DNA of 38,137 nucleotides from JANLSO01 sp031362405 (GCA_031362405.1 JANLSO010000011.1:1-38137), one strand, 5' to 3'; shown: positions 24,256 to 32,492, counted from the stretch's first letter. Program-made: numbers and translations. The notes: a model not told the origin generated them from the sequence alone.

Positions 24256-24816
24256 ATGGTCCGACTGACGCGCATCTACACACGGCTCGGCGACGGTGGC
24301 GAGACTCATCTCGGCGACATGAGCCGGACGCGAAAGAGCAGCCTTCGCGTTGCCGCCTTCGGTGATGTCGACGAGACCAACAGCACCCTCGGCGTGGCGC
24401 GGACCCTCATGATCGCGGCAGCGACCGAGCCGTGGCTAGGACGGATCCAGAACGACCTGTTCGACGTCGGCGCGGATCTCTGCGTGCCGGAGGGCGCCCC
24501 ACATACCCCCCTTCGCATCACTCCCGGGCAGGTGGCGCGTTTGGAGAGCTGGTGCGACCAGGCCAACGAGGCCATGGCAGATCTGACGAGCTTTGTTCTT
24601 CCGGGGGGAACGCCCGCCGCAGCCGCCCTGCACGTCGCCCGTGCGGTTTGCCGGCGCGCCGAACGGTCGGTGGTGGCGCTGTCCGAGGTCGAGCCGATCA
24701 ACGCCAACGTCGTCGCCTACCTCAACCGGCTGAGCGACCTGCTGTTCATTCTTGCCCGAACGGCCAACCCCGAGGGCGATGTGCTCTGGGTGCCCGGCGG
24801 CCCACCCGAGGTCTAA
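24256..24816 (+). CDS. cob(I)alamin adenosyltransferase, PduO type
   Basis: This 186-residue enzyme transfers adenosyl from ATP to cob(I)alamin to make coenzyme B12. It has the PduO/MMAB signatures: RIYTRLGDGGETHLGDM at residues 6-22 (ATP-binding TRxGDxGxT), DVDETNSTLG, SFVLPGGTPAAAALHVARAVCRRAERSV, and the C-terminal YLNRLSDLLFILAR. No B12-dependent enzyme is next to it. It ends in TAA overlapping the stop of the convergent Lgt-like gene by 4 bp. Confidence 0.92.
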   Translation: MVRLTRIYTRLGDGGETHLGDMSRTRKSSLRVAAFGDVDETNSTLGVARTLMIAAATEPWLGRIQNDLFDVGADLCVPEGAPHTPLRITPGQVARLESWCDQANEAMADLTSFVLPGGTPAAAALHVARAVCRRAERSVVALSEVEPINANVVAYLNRLSDLLFILARTANPEGDVLWVPGGPPEV

Positions 24817-25568
24817 GCGGGAGCGAACATCCCAGAGCTTGTCGCGCGACGGCCGGTGGCGAGAAGAACCACGCCGACCGCGACCAGCCCAAGCGCCGTG
24901 AGCTGCGCAACCGTGAGCCCGGCGAGCACGGCATCGTTACGCCGGACGAACTCGATCAGCAGGCGCTCCAGCCCCGCTCCGATTGCCCAGACGCCAAAGA
25001 GGGCCCACGGCCGGTCGAATCGACCCCGGAGCCGCCACAGGACGTAGAACAGGAGGATCATCGACGCGGTCTCGTAGATCGGCGTCGGATGAACGAGCTC
25101 GGTGGTCGGGACGGTCCCGTCGGGGTAGCTCATCGCCCAGGGCAGATCGCTGGCCGAGCCGTAGTCGCCGTCGCCTGCCAACTGGCAGCCGATGCGCCCG
25201 ACGCCGTACCCGATGGCGATCGCCGGGCCGGCGATGTTGGCCATCGTGCCCATCGGAAGTCCGCGCGTGCGGGCCACGACCGCGACCGCGGCGACCCCGC
25301 CGAACAGGCCCCCGAACCACGTGAGACCCGAGCCGGAGAACAGGCTGAGGCCATCATCGCCCCAGTTGTCGGCGACGTAGTAGAGCCGCGCGCCGACGAG
25401 TCCGCCGATGCCGGCGGCGCCGACCAGCCACAGGGCGTCGTCGGGGTCAAAGCCACGGTCGGCCAGATCGCGGCGCGTGAACCACCACGAGCTGACGAAT
25501 GCCAACGCCAGCATTGCGCCGAACGCATTCAGAACGAGGGGGCCGATACTGACGAGTTCGGGAAGCAT
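24813..25568 (-). CDS. Lgt-like prolipoprotein diacylglyceryl transferase family protein
   Basis: This 251-residue polytopic membrane protein has seven or so hydrophobic segments and the Lgt fold. It shows GLVGARLYYVADNW, the GLTWFGGLFGG segment, the Lgt signature-like GYGVGRIGCQLAGDGDYG and HPTPIYE. Compared with E. coli Lgt, the His of the HGG motif is Phe and the Asn after GRIG is Cys, while the Arg and the signature glycines remain. It may be a divergent Lgt or a related acyl-transferring membrane enzyme. Lgt proper attaches diacylglycerol to lipoprotein cysteines at the cytoplasmic membrane. It is convergent with the upstream adenosyltransferase gene. Confidence 0.75.
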   Translation of the reverse strand: MLPELVSIGPLVLNAFGAMLALAFVSSWWFTRRDLADRGFDPDDALWLVGAAGIGGLVGARLYYVADNWGDDGLSLFSGSGLTWFGGLFGGVAAVAVVARTRGLPMGTMANIAGPAIAIGYGVGRIGCQLAGDGDYGSASDLPWAMSYPDGTVPTTELVHPTPIYETASMILLFYVLWRLRGRFDRPWALFGVWAIGAGLERLLIEFVRRNDAVLAGLTVAQLTALGLVAVGVVLLATGRRATSSGMFAPA

Positions 25569-25580
25569 CGCCGCACGGTA

Positions 25581-26909
25581 CTACGAGGAGAGTCGCCGTG
25601 CTCCCGCATAGGCCGAGGCCCAGAGCGGGTCGTACAGCGACCCGATGGCGACGGTTTCGCCGGGCCCCGGCGCGTGCACGAACTGCCCTCCGCCGAGGTA
25701 GAGCCCCACGTGCACAATCGCGCCGGTGGGGTCGCCGAAGAGCACCGCATCGCCGGCGCGTAGATCCTGCGGGGTGAGTGTCGTGCCCTCACGCGCGATT
25801 CGTGCGGGGGTGTCGGCGACCCGCACCCCGAGGCGACCGTAGACCTCGTGGACAAGGCCGGCGGCATCAACACCACGAGGATCGTCAGAGACGTGCACCG
25901 CACCCAGCAGGGTCAGGGCTTCCTGAGCGGCGTCAGGACCGACGATGGCCAGGCTCGGTGTGACGGGAGCTGACAAGACCGACGCGGTCACGCCGCTGAA
26001 GACCGACCCCGCCGGATCACCGCCCAGCTCGGCGTAGTACGTCCCAACATTCGTGTTCCAGTTGAGGTTGAGACTTGTCGGATCATTGAGTGCACCGGCC
26101 GGAGCCCAGCGCTGTTGGATCGCGGCGATCGTGCCCCTGCCGTCACCCCGGTACAGCGAGCCGCCGAGGTTCGATGCCGCCGCGGCGATGGCGGCCTCCC
26201 AACTCGGGTAGACGATTCCAGGGCCCATGCCGAAGGGGTTGAAGATCGCCTGAGATGGTCGATAGGTGCCGAACGAGGTCTCCGCCCCGGAGATCGCGAC
26301 CAGCAGGCGCGGGTCGAGCCCGACACGCGCGGCCTCGGCAACGAAAGTGGTGCCGCGGCCGACAAGTGGGCTGCCTTTGGTCGTGAGGTACGCGTCGAGC
26401 TGCCCGGCAACCCCGGCGGAAAGTCGGGGAGTGCCCACGACAGCGGTTGCCGTCGAGGCTGTTGTCTCAACCGATGGCTCCGTGATCAGGGCCGATGGAG
26501 CGAGAGTGACCGCCGGTACGACCGCGGCCGCTGGTGTCGGCTCGTCGGACGGCACGCTCGTTTGCACCCGGTCGAGGTCATGGGCACTCTCCGACTCTTC
26601 GGTGTCGAGAGCCTCTTTACGCCGCTCGATTTTCGCGGCCTCCTCGAGGAGGGAGTCGCGCAGCGCCGCGTCGGTCTCTTGCGCAGCGTCGGCGCGCACG
26701 CGAGCGAGCTCACCGGCGATCGCCTCGCGTTCGGTACGGATTCGCTCGAAGCGGGCACGCGCCGCATCGAGGGCCGGGTCAGCGGATACGAGCGCCGCGT
26801 CGACCGGTGACGCCGGGGGCTCCGCGAGCGCGACGACGCCGCCACCAAGCACGAGGGCGGTCGAGCAGGCCGCGATCAGCCGCAGGCCATCGATTCGGCG
26901 AGTTCCCAC
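25581..26909 (-). CDS. lysozyme-like / NlpC-P60 protein lacking the catalytic cysteine
   Basis: This 442-residue exported protein starts at GTG, with a signal peptide around residues 9-29. A coiled coil rich in Glu/Arg follows (about residues 45-115), then a Pro/Ala/Thr linker. Next is a lysozyme-like domain (about residues 165-300) with LLVAISGAETSFG, where Glu210 would be the acid, and IFNPFGM. The C-terminal NlpC/P60 domain (about residues 325-442) keeps IVHVGLYLGGGQFVHA (His400) but reads Val-Asp-Ala-Ala-Gly-Leu where Asp-Cys-Ser-Gly is expected, so position 349 is Ala. The endopeptidase half should be inactive and may bind peptidoglycan instead. The neighbouring paralogue at 26968 keeps the Cys. 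Start and end are cleanly separated from neighbours. Confidence 0.85.
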   Translation of the reverse strand: MGTRRIDGLRLIAACSTALVLGGGVVALAEPPASPVDAALVSADPALDAARARFERIRTEREAIAGELARVRADAAQETDAALRDSLLEEAAKIERRKEALDTEESESAHDLDRVQTSVPSDEPTPAAAVVPAVTLAPSALITEPSVETTASTATAVVGTPRLSAGVAGQLDAYLTTKGSPLVGRGTTFVAEAARVGLDPRLLVAISGAETSFGTYRPSQAIFNPFGMGPGIVYPSWEAAIAAAASNLGGSLYRGDGRGTIAAIQQRWAPAGALNDPTSLNLNWNTNVGTYYAELGGDPAGSVFSGVTASVLSAPVTPSLAIVGPDAAQEALTLLGAVHVSDDPRGVDAAGLVHEVYGRLGVRVADTPARIAREGTTLTPQDLRAGDAVLFGDPTGAIVHVGLYLGGGQFVHAPGPGETVAIGSLYDPLWASAYAGARRLSS

Positions 26910-26923
26910 ACCTATTCATCGCC

Positions 26924-26959
26924 CTCATCACCCCGCCCTTGAGCCGGCGGGGTGATGAG
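26924..26959 (-). terminator. hairpin terminator after NlpC/P60 gene
   Basis: Inverted repeat 26924-26937 with 26946-26959, 14 bp and perfect, with an 8-nt loop. It lies between the stop of the minus-strand NlpC/P60 gene (26968) and the start of the next gene (26909). No T-tract follows. It suggests that the two NlpC/P60 genes are separate transcripts. Confidence 0.6.
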
Positions 26960-26967
26960 CGAGGCCA

Positions 26968-28182
26968 TTAGGCCCGAACCGCTCCTGCGTAGTCGCTGCG
27001 GTCGCCGAGGTTCGAGATCTTGACGACATCACCGGTTTGCGGTGCATTGATGTACTGGCCGCCACCGATGTACATGCCCATGTGGTGAAGATCGGACCCA
27101 AAGAAGACCATGTCGCCCAGCTGGAGGTCGCCCGATGCGACCTTCGGGAACGCCGCCCAGATCGCACCGGTGTAGTGCGGCACGCTCTTACCCAACTTCG
27201 CAAACACGTAGGTCATCAGTCCACTGCAGTCAAAGCCCGACGGGGTGGCGCCGCCCCAGACGTACGGCACGCCGAGGTACTGCATCGCAATGCCCACCGC
27301 CGCGGCGTTGCCCGTCCCTGAGCCGGCAGAAGCGACCGGTGCGACCGCTCCGCCGGACGGCGCGGTCGGCGCCACGGTTACCTGCTGGGCCGCCAGAGCA
27401 CGGCGGCGCGCCTCGGCCGCCTCGGCGGCGCGAGCTTGACGTGCTTGCTCGAGCAGACGGCCGAGATCGCCCTTGGCGCTCGACAGAACGGTTTGGCGCC
27501 GGCTCAGGAGCGCAACGACGGTCTCACGCTGGGCCTCGCGCTGGGCAACGTTCTTGTCGGCCGCGACCTTGTCGGTCGCGAGCTGGGCGCGCGCGACCTC
27601 GAGCTCGAGTTTGTTGCGGCGGATGCCCACCACGACCACGCGGTCCTGCTCGTTACTGCGCTGCAGGAGGTCCATCTGGTCGACCGCAGAGCTGATGCTC
27701 CCGCTCACGAGGACGGTCTCGACGAGCGACGGCTCGGGGGTGACGTACAGCCGTCGCAGGCGCTGCGCGAGGATCGCTTGAGCCGCCTGCAGCTGCCGGG
27801 CGGTGCCCTTCAAGACGCGGCCGTTCTGGCGGATCCGACCCTGGATCTGGGTGAGTTCGTACTGAGCGCCGTTGTACGCCTCTGCGGCCTGCGCGACCTT
27901 GACGTCGATCGCGGCGACTTCACTCTGGATTCGTGCGACCTCGGCGCGTTTGGCGCGGATCGACGCCGGATCGCCGACGACGGCCGCCGGAGCGATGCTC
28001 ATGATGGCCAGCCCCACGCACAGGGCGGTAAGTCGGCGGCGCCCAGGGCGCCTACCGGAAGCGCGACCGGTCGGGATCAGCGGCTTCCCCAGTGTCGGAG
28101 TACGGACAGCCGCTTCGCGGGCGGACGCCGGGAACGTACCATCAGGGGCGAAGATCTCCAATTCCACCGGTGGGCGTGTCAC
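26968..28182 (-). CDS. NlpC/P60 peptidoglycan endopeptidase with coiled coil
   Basis: This 404-residue protein starts at GTG. A cytoplasmic N-terminus of about 50 residues precedes a hydrophobic segment (LTALCVGLAIMSIAPAAVV), then a long coiled coil (about residues 75-250), as in RipA/PcsB/CwlO-type hydrolases, where it controls activity. A linker leads to an NlpC/P60 domain with Cys319 in GFDCSGLMTY, His near residue 367 in HHMGMYIGGGQ, and INAP in place of the third polar residue. It should cleave peptide bonds in peptidoglycan outside the membrane. It is divergent from the M23 gene at 28246. The start choice is supported by an AAAGG box 9 nt upstream; the open frame extends further to 28320. 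Confidence 0.87.
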   Translation of the reverse strand: MTRPPVELEIFAPDGTFPASAREAAVRTPTLGKPLIPTGRASGRRPGRRRLTALCVGLAIMSIAPAAVVGDPASIRAKRAEVARIQSEVAAIDVKVAQAAEAYNGAQYELTQIQGRIRQNGRVLKGTARQLQAAQAILAQRLRRLYVTPEPSLVETVLVSGSISSAVDQMDLLQRSNEQDRVVVVGIRRNKLELEVARAQLATDKVAADKNVAQREAQRETVVALLSRRQTVLSSAKGDLGRLLEQARQARAAEAAEARRRALAAQQVTVAPTAPSGGAVAPVASAGSGTGNAAAVGIAMQYLGVPYVWGGATPSGFDCSGLMTYVFAKLGKSVPHYTGAIWAAFPKVASGDLQLGDMVFFGSDLHHMGMYIGGGQYINAPQTGDVVKISNLGDRSDYAGAVRA

Positions 28183-28245
28183 AGCGTCGAAACCTTTTGC
28201 ATGTCGATTCGCCGTTGCCCGGCCTTTATGAGGGAGAATGCGGGC

Positions 28246-29703
28246 GTGCATCATCCACGGCCCATAAGACTTCTCGGCGCGGGCCTGATCGCCTGCCTGG
28301 CCACCACCGGTGGCGTCCATGCCTTAGGTGTCGGCGCGGATGGCCGTGACGGTAGCGCGAGGGCCACGGGGTACGGCGTCATCCTCGGCTCCGGTTCGCT
28401 CGCCGGTGTGACCGCCGATTCCACGGGGATCCGGAGCAGAAGCACGACCGCCGGAGGGCTCGGCGGCGACACCGTCGGCACGGTGGGCAGCGTCACGGTT
28501 GAGGTGATCGCCCGCCCGGATGGGACGACCGGCGACGCGGGCGGCTCGGTCGTCGCGCGCGATCTTCGCCTACTCGCAGGTCGGGTGACGGTCGGCGAGG
28601 TTCGTGTCGATGCCCGCGCGACGGCCGCGCTCGGCAGCACGGCGACGGCGTCCGCCTCGGTCTCGGTATCCGGGCTCGCCGTCGATGGCGCTCCGACGTC
28701 CGCGGGTGCCGGAAGCCGCATTGAGGTCCCCGGGGCAGGGGTGGTCAGCGTGGGTGAGGTTTCTGCTCAAGGGGCCGGCGCGACGAACGTCAACGGGCTG
28801 CGCGTCGAGGTCACCGATGCGGCCGCCGGGGCGGTGGGCGCGAGCATGGTCGTCGGTCACCTCGAAGTGTCGGCGACACCGGGCGAGAAAGCGCCGAAAC
28901 CGGCCCCGCGGCCCTCGCTCGACCCTGATCCATCGGTGAGCCCCGCGACTCCGGATGTGCCGCCCGTCGAGCCTCGGCCGTCTCGAGAGCCCGTTCCGGC
29001 ACGGGAGATTCCGACGCCGCGTTCTACCCCGGCGATAACTCATGCGCCGGCGACTCCGGTCGAGCCATCACCGGCAACGCCCACCGGGCCGCTGCCGCGT
29101 CTGCTGCCCGGGACACCCGCGGGCGGCGGCGTCACCCTCACGCCCTCAGCGACCGGATACGCATTCCCCGTAGCGGGCCAGTTCAGCTATTCCGACGACT
29201 ACGGCGCGCCTCGCGCGGTCACCATCTCGCACCAGGGCAACGACATCTTCGCCCACGTCGGTACGCCGGTGGTCGCCGTCGCCGATGGCGTTCTTTCACA
29301 GGTCGGGGTGAACACCCTCGGCGGGAACCGGCTGTGGCTGACCGACGATCAGGGCGCGGCGTACTACTTCGCTCACCTGTCGGCCTACGCCCCGGTCGCC
29401 CTCGACGGCGCCCGGGTAAAGGCCGGTGAGGTGATCGCCTACGTCGGCAACACCGGTCAGGCGATCACGACGCCCCCGCACCTGCACTTCGAGGTGCACC
29501 CCGGTGGCAAAGAGGCCGCGAGCATCGATCCCTACCCGCTGCTGCGGGCGTGGGAGCAGAATTCCGGCACAGGCACCCAGCTGCAGGCCGTCGGACTACC
29601 CGTGCTCCCCGACGCCGCGGCGGGCGCCGTCGTCGTCGCGATTACGCCGGCCGTGGAAGAGACCCTCCCCTCCGCCGACGGACGGGCGAGCTCCGCGCGC
29701 TAG
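28246..29703 (+). CDS. secreted M23-family peptidase
   Basis: This 485-residue protein has a signal peptide around residues 7-26. The N-terminal half is a Gly/Val/Ala/Thr-rich beta domain without recognised family, followed by a Pro/Ser/Thr-rich linker (about residues 210-295). The C-terminal M23 LytM-type domain has zinc ligands His329 and Asp333 in HQGND, and His414 in HLHFEV with the catalytic His412; His377 in YYFAHL fits the family histidine. GTG 28246 follows an AGGGAG box by 9 nt. An upstream ATG at 28229 is an alternative. It presumably cuts peptidoglycan cross-links, together with the neighbouring NlpC/P60 proteins. Its stop overlaps the stop of the convergent AbiEi-like gene. Confidence 0.88.
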   Translation: MHHPRPIRLLGAGLIACLATTGGVHALGVGADGRDGSARATGYGVILGSGSLAGVTADSTGIRSRSTTAGGLGGDTVGTVGSVTVEVIARPDGTTGDAGGSVVARDLRLLAGRVTVGEVRVDARATAALGSTATASASVSVSGLAVDGAPTSAGAGSRIEVPGAGVVSVGEVSAQGAGATNVNGLRVEVTDAAAGAVGASMVVGHLEVSATPGEKAPKPAPRPSLDPDPSVSPATPDVPPVEPRPSREPVPAREIPTPRSTPAITHAPATPVEPSPATPTGPLPRLLPGTPAGGGVTLTPSATGYAFPVAGQFSYSDDYGAPRAVTISHQGNDIFAHVGTPVVAVADGVLSQVGVNTLGGNRLWLTDDQGAAYYFAHLSAYAPVALDGARVKAGEVIAYVGNTGQAITTPPHLHFEVHPGGKEAASIDPYPLLRAWEQNSGTGTQLQAVGLPVLPDAAAGAVVVAITPAVEETLPSADGRASSAR

Positions 29704-30300
29704 CTCTGTTGGCCGTGAGCGCTGCCTGCGTGGGCCAAAGCGCGTTCGAGGCCTCGCGTAACCATCGTGCGTATCTTCGATACGAGGATGCGACTCGTCC
29801 ACACCCCGAGCTGTACGGGGTCGAAGGCCCTGGGCAGGGAAAGCTCAGGAAAATAGGCGTGGCCGCCGCGGGGCGCTCGAATGTAGACCGTGTCAAAGAG
29901 CGCCTTCTCCGCGGTGGCAACGTACCCGCGCTCGGGGTCGCCTTCGAAGCCGCCGAAAACGTCTGGACCCACGTGGTGGATCGAGAACGGTCCCAGCCCG
30001 GTCGGGATCTGCCGGGTGCGATCCAGGGAGATCACAAACACCCGCGCGGGGATCTGCTCGATCATGTCGTGCGCGGCCAATGCCGACCACAACGAGACGT
30101 AGGCGGGGTACGGGGCCGTCACGTAGGGCGCGGGCACGAAAGGATCGATTCCGGGATCGAGCGCGCACAATCCGTGGCGGATGCGGCGCACAAGCCCGGC
30201 CCCGGCCAGCGAGCGCAGCAGATGGGATGCGTTACTGGATGACGTCCTCAAAGGGCGGCCACTTCGCGGGTTTCGATACCGGGCGCCCCTAGGAGCGCAG
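29700..30300 (-). pseudogene. AbiEi-like antitoxin, frameshifted at its N-terminus
   Basis: The 183-codon open frame (29700-30251, TTG) begins in mid-helix. Just upstream, another frame encodes APGIETREVAAL, the missing start of a winged helix-turn-helix. Adding one base near 30250-30255 joins them into ETREVAALLRTSSSNASHLLRSL, followed by AGLVRRIRHGLCAL. The downstream part has YVSLWSALAAHDMIEQIPARVFV, typical of AbiEi C-terminal domains. AbiEi is the transcriptional antitoxin of type IV AbiE systems. No ATG/GTG/TTG is found in the upstream frame, so the true start is uncertain. It overlaps the M23 stop at its 3' end and follows the toxin gene. Confidence 0.65.
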
Positions 30301-30923
30301 CTCCCCGTATGCGTGCGAGGCGTTCACCTGAGAAGCGAGCCCGGCTTGGGCGGCGGCCTTGCGGACGTCGGCCGGAACGGATCCGTCTGCGAGGGGACCT
30401 CGTCCGAGCAGAAGATCGAGGTCGAAAACGTCTCGGGCTTGGGTTTCCGGGCGGCCGGCCAACGCATAGACCTTCTGCTCGGTTGCGGGCGCCAGAGAGC
30501 AGTGCTGGACCGATGGGGGTCTCATCGCGTAGGGCTTCACGAGCTCGTTGGGCACGGTGTCCCAGACCGAACCCCTCTTCTCGCCGTTTGGGTGCTGAAC
30601 TCGACCTTCGTGCGCAGCGGCTGGCTCAGACCGGCCGCAGTGACAGGGATCTTCCACCGTCCGGTCGTGTTCGTCTGCTTGGGCTTCGTGAGTTCGTCCA
30701 CGAGGACACTCACGCCGGCGGCGCGTAGAACGATGCGAAGCGTGTCGGAGGCCAGAGTCTTGTCGATCTGCTCCTCGAGCTTCCGACCCGGCACGCCGAC
30801 GATGTCCAGGTCGATGTCCTCGGAGTACCGCACGCTCGAGAAGGAGTAGCGCAGGTTCGCGCCGCCTTTCAGGACGTAGCGACCCACGTTCAGGCGCGTG
30901 CGAAGGACCGCAAGGAACCCCAA
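30289..30923 (-). pseudogene. AbiEii-like nucleotidyltransferase toxin, frameshifted
   Basis: The N-terminal part (TTG at 30923) carries the AbiEii NTase motif, YVLKGGANLR then RYSEDIDLDI (residues 17-41), which holds the metal-binding aspartates. The reading frame then moves: one added A near 30587-30592 restores KVEFSTQNGEKRGSVWDTVP, continuing to VQHCSLAPATEQKVYALAGRPETQARDVFDLDLLL, as in intact family members. The restored C-terminus stops at 30289, short for the family. AbiEii toxins inactivate tRNAs by nucleotide addition in characterised systems. No good start codon precedes TTG 30923, although EQICFH upstream looks homologous. Order is toxin before antitoxin, the reverse of the canonical operon. 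Confidence 0.65.
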
Positions 30924-30939
30924 GTGGAAGCAGATCTGC

Positions 30940-31311
30940 TCAGTCGGGTGGGGCGATCTCGGTCACGGTGATACCGCGGTCGAGGGCGATCGCAACGATC
31001 CGGTCGGTGCCCGGGCTGTCACCGTGGTCGCGGAAGGCGAGGACGAGGTCGGGATCTTCGGAGACCATCCTCGGCACGTGGTCGTGCGTTGACTCGCGTC
31101 CGGCGTCATCCCAGCCGCTGCGAAAGACCATTCGGTCGAGTCCGAGTTTGCGCGCGGCGTCCTCGGCGACGCGGTCGGCTCCTCCGGCTCCTGCGGTCAA
31201 GATGGCGAGGTCAGAGCCCTCCGCGCGTGCCTGCGCGGCGAGGGCGGCGAGCTCCTCCTCCACCAGATCGGGCCAGCGCCAGCTCGTGCTGCCGCACACG
31301 AGGACCTTCAC
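30940..31311 (-). CDS. DUF2493 / YspA-type SLOG-family protein
   Basis: This is a 123-residue protein of the nucleotide-binding SLOG superfamily. It starts VKVLVCGSTSWRW (beta strand then Gly-rich loop), and shows ILTAGAGGADRVAEDAARKLGL (the GGAxGAD-type loop), then PDLVLAFRDHGDSPGT and IALDRGITVTEI. Members are thought to sense nucleotide-derived ligands, often near phage or defence genes; function unknown. GTG 31311 overlaps the stop of the A-type Fe-S carrier gene by 4 bp (GTGA), which places it at the end of the suf transcript. The broken AbiE pair follows 16 bp downstream. Confidence 0.7.
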   Translation of the reverse strand: MKVLVCGSTSWRWPDLVEEELAALAAQARAEGSDLAILTAGAGGADRVAEDAARKLGLDRMVFRSGWDDAGRESTHDHVPRMVSEDPDLVLAFRDHGDSPGTDRIVAIALDRGITVTEIAPPD

Positions 31312-31748
31312 GTGCCGAAGGAGTCGCCGCAGCTGCATGTGCTGGTGGCGTTCGGGTTCGAGATACGAAAACCGCGTCGCAGAAGGGATGTCTCGTAGTC
31401 GATGACCGAGCCGGTGACGTGGATCGCGCTCTTGAGGTCCATCACCAGCTTCACGCCGTTGGTCGTGATCTCGCGGTCACCGGGACCGAGCACGTCATCG
31501 TTGGCAAGCAGGTCGAGCTTGTACTCGAGACCCGAGCAGCCCCCGGCGAGGATGCGTAGGCGCACGCCCTCGGCGGTGCCCTGGCGGGTGGCCGATTCGC
31601 GGATGTAGCTGGCAGCGGTTTCGCTCACCGATACGAGCGCAGTCCCATTGCCCGCCTGCTGGGCTTCGCGGGCGGCGCGAGCCCGGGCGCGGGCCGCATC
31701 TTTCTTCTGCTCCAGCGTCATCACCGGAGCGACAGCGTGCTCAGCCAT
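31308..31748 (-). CDS. A-type iron-sulfur carrier (SufA/IscA/HesB family)
   Basis: This 146-residue protein contains the three conserved cysteines of A-type carriers: Cys71 in LAGGCSGLEY, and Cys138 and Cys140 in NPNATSTCSCGDSF. It carries Fe-S clusters from the Suf scaffold to target proteins. An N-terminal extension of about 35 residues, rich in Ala and Arg, is longer than usual. The start overlaps the sufT gene by 8 bp. The Cys spacing and suf context support the call; the exact subtype (SufA versus ErpA) is inference. Confidence 0.88.
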   Translation of the reverse strand: MAEHAVAPVMTLEQKKDAARARARAAREAQQAGNGTALVSVSETAASYIRESATRQGTAEGVRLRILAGGCSGLEYKLDLLANDDVLGPGDREITTNGVKLVMDLKSAIHVTGSVIDYETSLLRRGFRISNPNATSTCSCGDSFGT

Positions 31749-32052
31749 AGCCCATCACCTTCATGAGGAAGCGGCCCTCTTCGGTCATCTGCTCGGGGCT
31801 CCACGGGGGATCCCACACCCAGTTGATGTCGACACCTGCCACACCCTCCAGCGGCTCCAACGCCGCCCGCGAGTCGGCCAGGATCTGCTCCGTCAGCGGG
31901 CAGCCCATCGACGTCAACGTCATGTCGATGGTGACGTTGCCCTCGTCATCTTGATTGACGGCACGCAGCAGGCCGAGATCGACGATGTTCACGCCGAGCT
32001 CAGGGTCTTCGACGGTCTTCATCGCCGAGGTGATCTCTTCTTCTGAGGCCAT
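31741..32052 (-). CDS. sufT: SufT / MIP18-family (DUF59) Fe-S assembly protein
   Basis: This 104-residue cytosolic protein starts at ATG 32052. It carries the DUF59 pattern EEEITSAMKTVEDPELGVNIVDLGLL, then IDMTLTSMGCPLTEQI with the conserved Cys, and DINWVWDPPWSPEQM. SufT-type proteins aid Fe-S maturation with the Suf system. The ATG overlaps the sufU stop by one base (TAATG), and the 3' end overlaps the next gene by 8 bp, both typical of tight coupling. Confidence 0.9.
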   Translation of the reverse strand: MASEEEITSAMKTVEDPELGVNIVDLGLLRAVNQDDEGNVTIDMTLTSMGCPLTEQILADSRAALEPLEGVAGVDINWVWDPPWSPEQMTEEGRFLMKVMGYG

Positions 32053-32492
32053 TACCGCTCCTTTGCCGAATAGGTCTGCACGGCATCTTTCAGGGCCATC
32101 CATGACAGTAGCGCGCACTTGATCCGCACGGGATACCGGGCCACACCCTCTAACGCGATCGCGTCTCCGAGGCGGTCCTCATCGCCGGTCTCGGTGCCGT
32201 GCATCATCAGCCGGAAATGCTCGACGAGGGCCAGGGCGTCGTCGGTACTCATACCGCTGACGGCGTCGGCCATCATCGACGCGGAGCTTTGAGAGATTGA
32301 ACATCCCTCGCCGGAATGGGCGATCGCGACGACGCGGCCGTCATCGATCAGCAGCTCCAAGTGGAGCTGGTCGCCGCACAACGGGTTGTCGTGATCGACC
32401 GCAACAGACACGTTGTCGAGCGTGCCGCGGTGCCGCGGCGCCCGGTAGTGGTCGAGGATCAGCTGCTGGTAGAGGTCTTCGAGGCCGCCCAT
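32052..32492 (-). CDS. sufU: SufU-type zinc-dependent sulfurtransferase
   Basis: This 146-residue protein accepts sulfur from SufS and passes it to the SufBCD scaffold. The zinc/sulfur residues are Cys39 and Asp41 in NPLCGD, Cys64 in GEGCSISQ, and Cys126 in RIKCALLSW. It has the insert typical of SufU rather than IscU. Its ATG shares one base with the sufS stop (TGATG). Confidence 0.93.
   Translation of the reverse strand: MGGLEDLYQQLILDHYRAPRHRGTLDNVSVAVDHDNPLCGDQLHLELLIDDGRVVAIAHSGEGCSISQSSASMMADAVSGMSTDDALALVEHFRLMMHGTETGDEDRLGDAIALEGVARYPVRIKCALLSWMALKDAVQTYSAKER

Noticed and set aside
30270..30300. tRNA-like TTCGA box
   Set aside because: A GGTTTCGATACC-like string occurs, but no acceptor stem, anticodon arm or D-arm can be drawn around it.
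30250..30592. Programmed ribosomal frameshifting in the AbiE genes
   Set aside because: The sites lack a slippery heptamer followed by a clear stimulatory structure; two independent single-base losses by mutation or sequencing error explain the data more simply.
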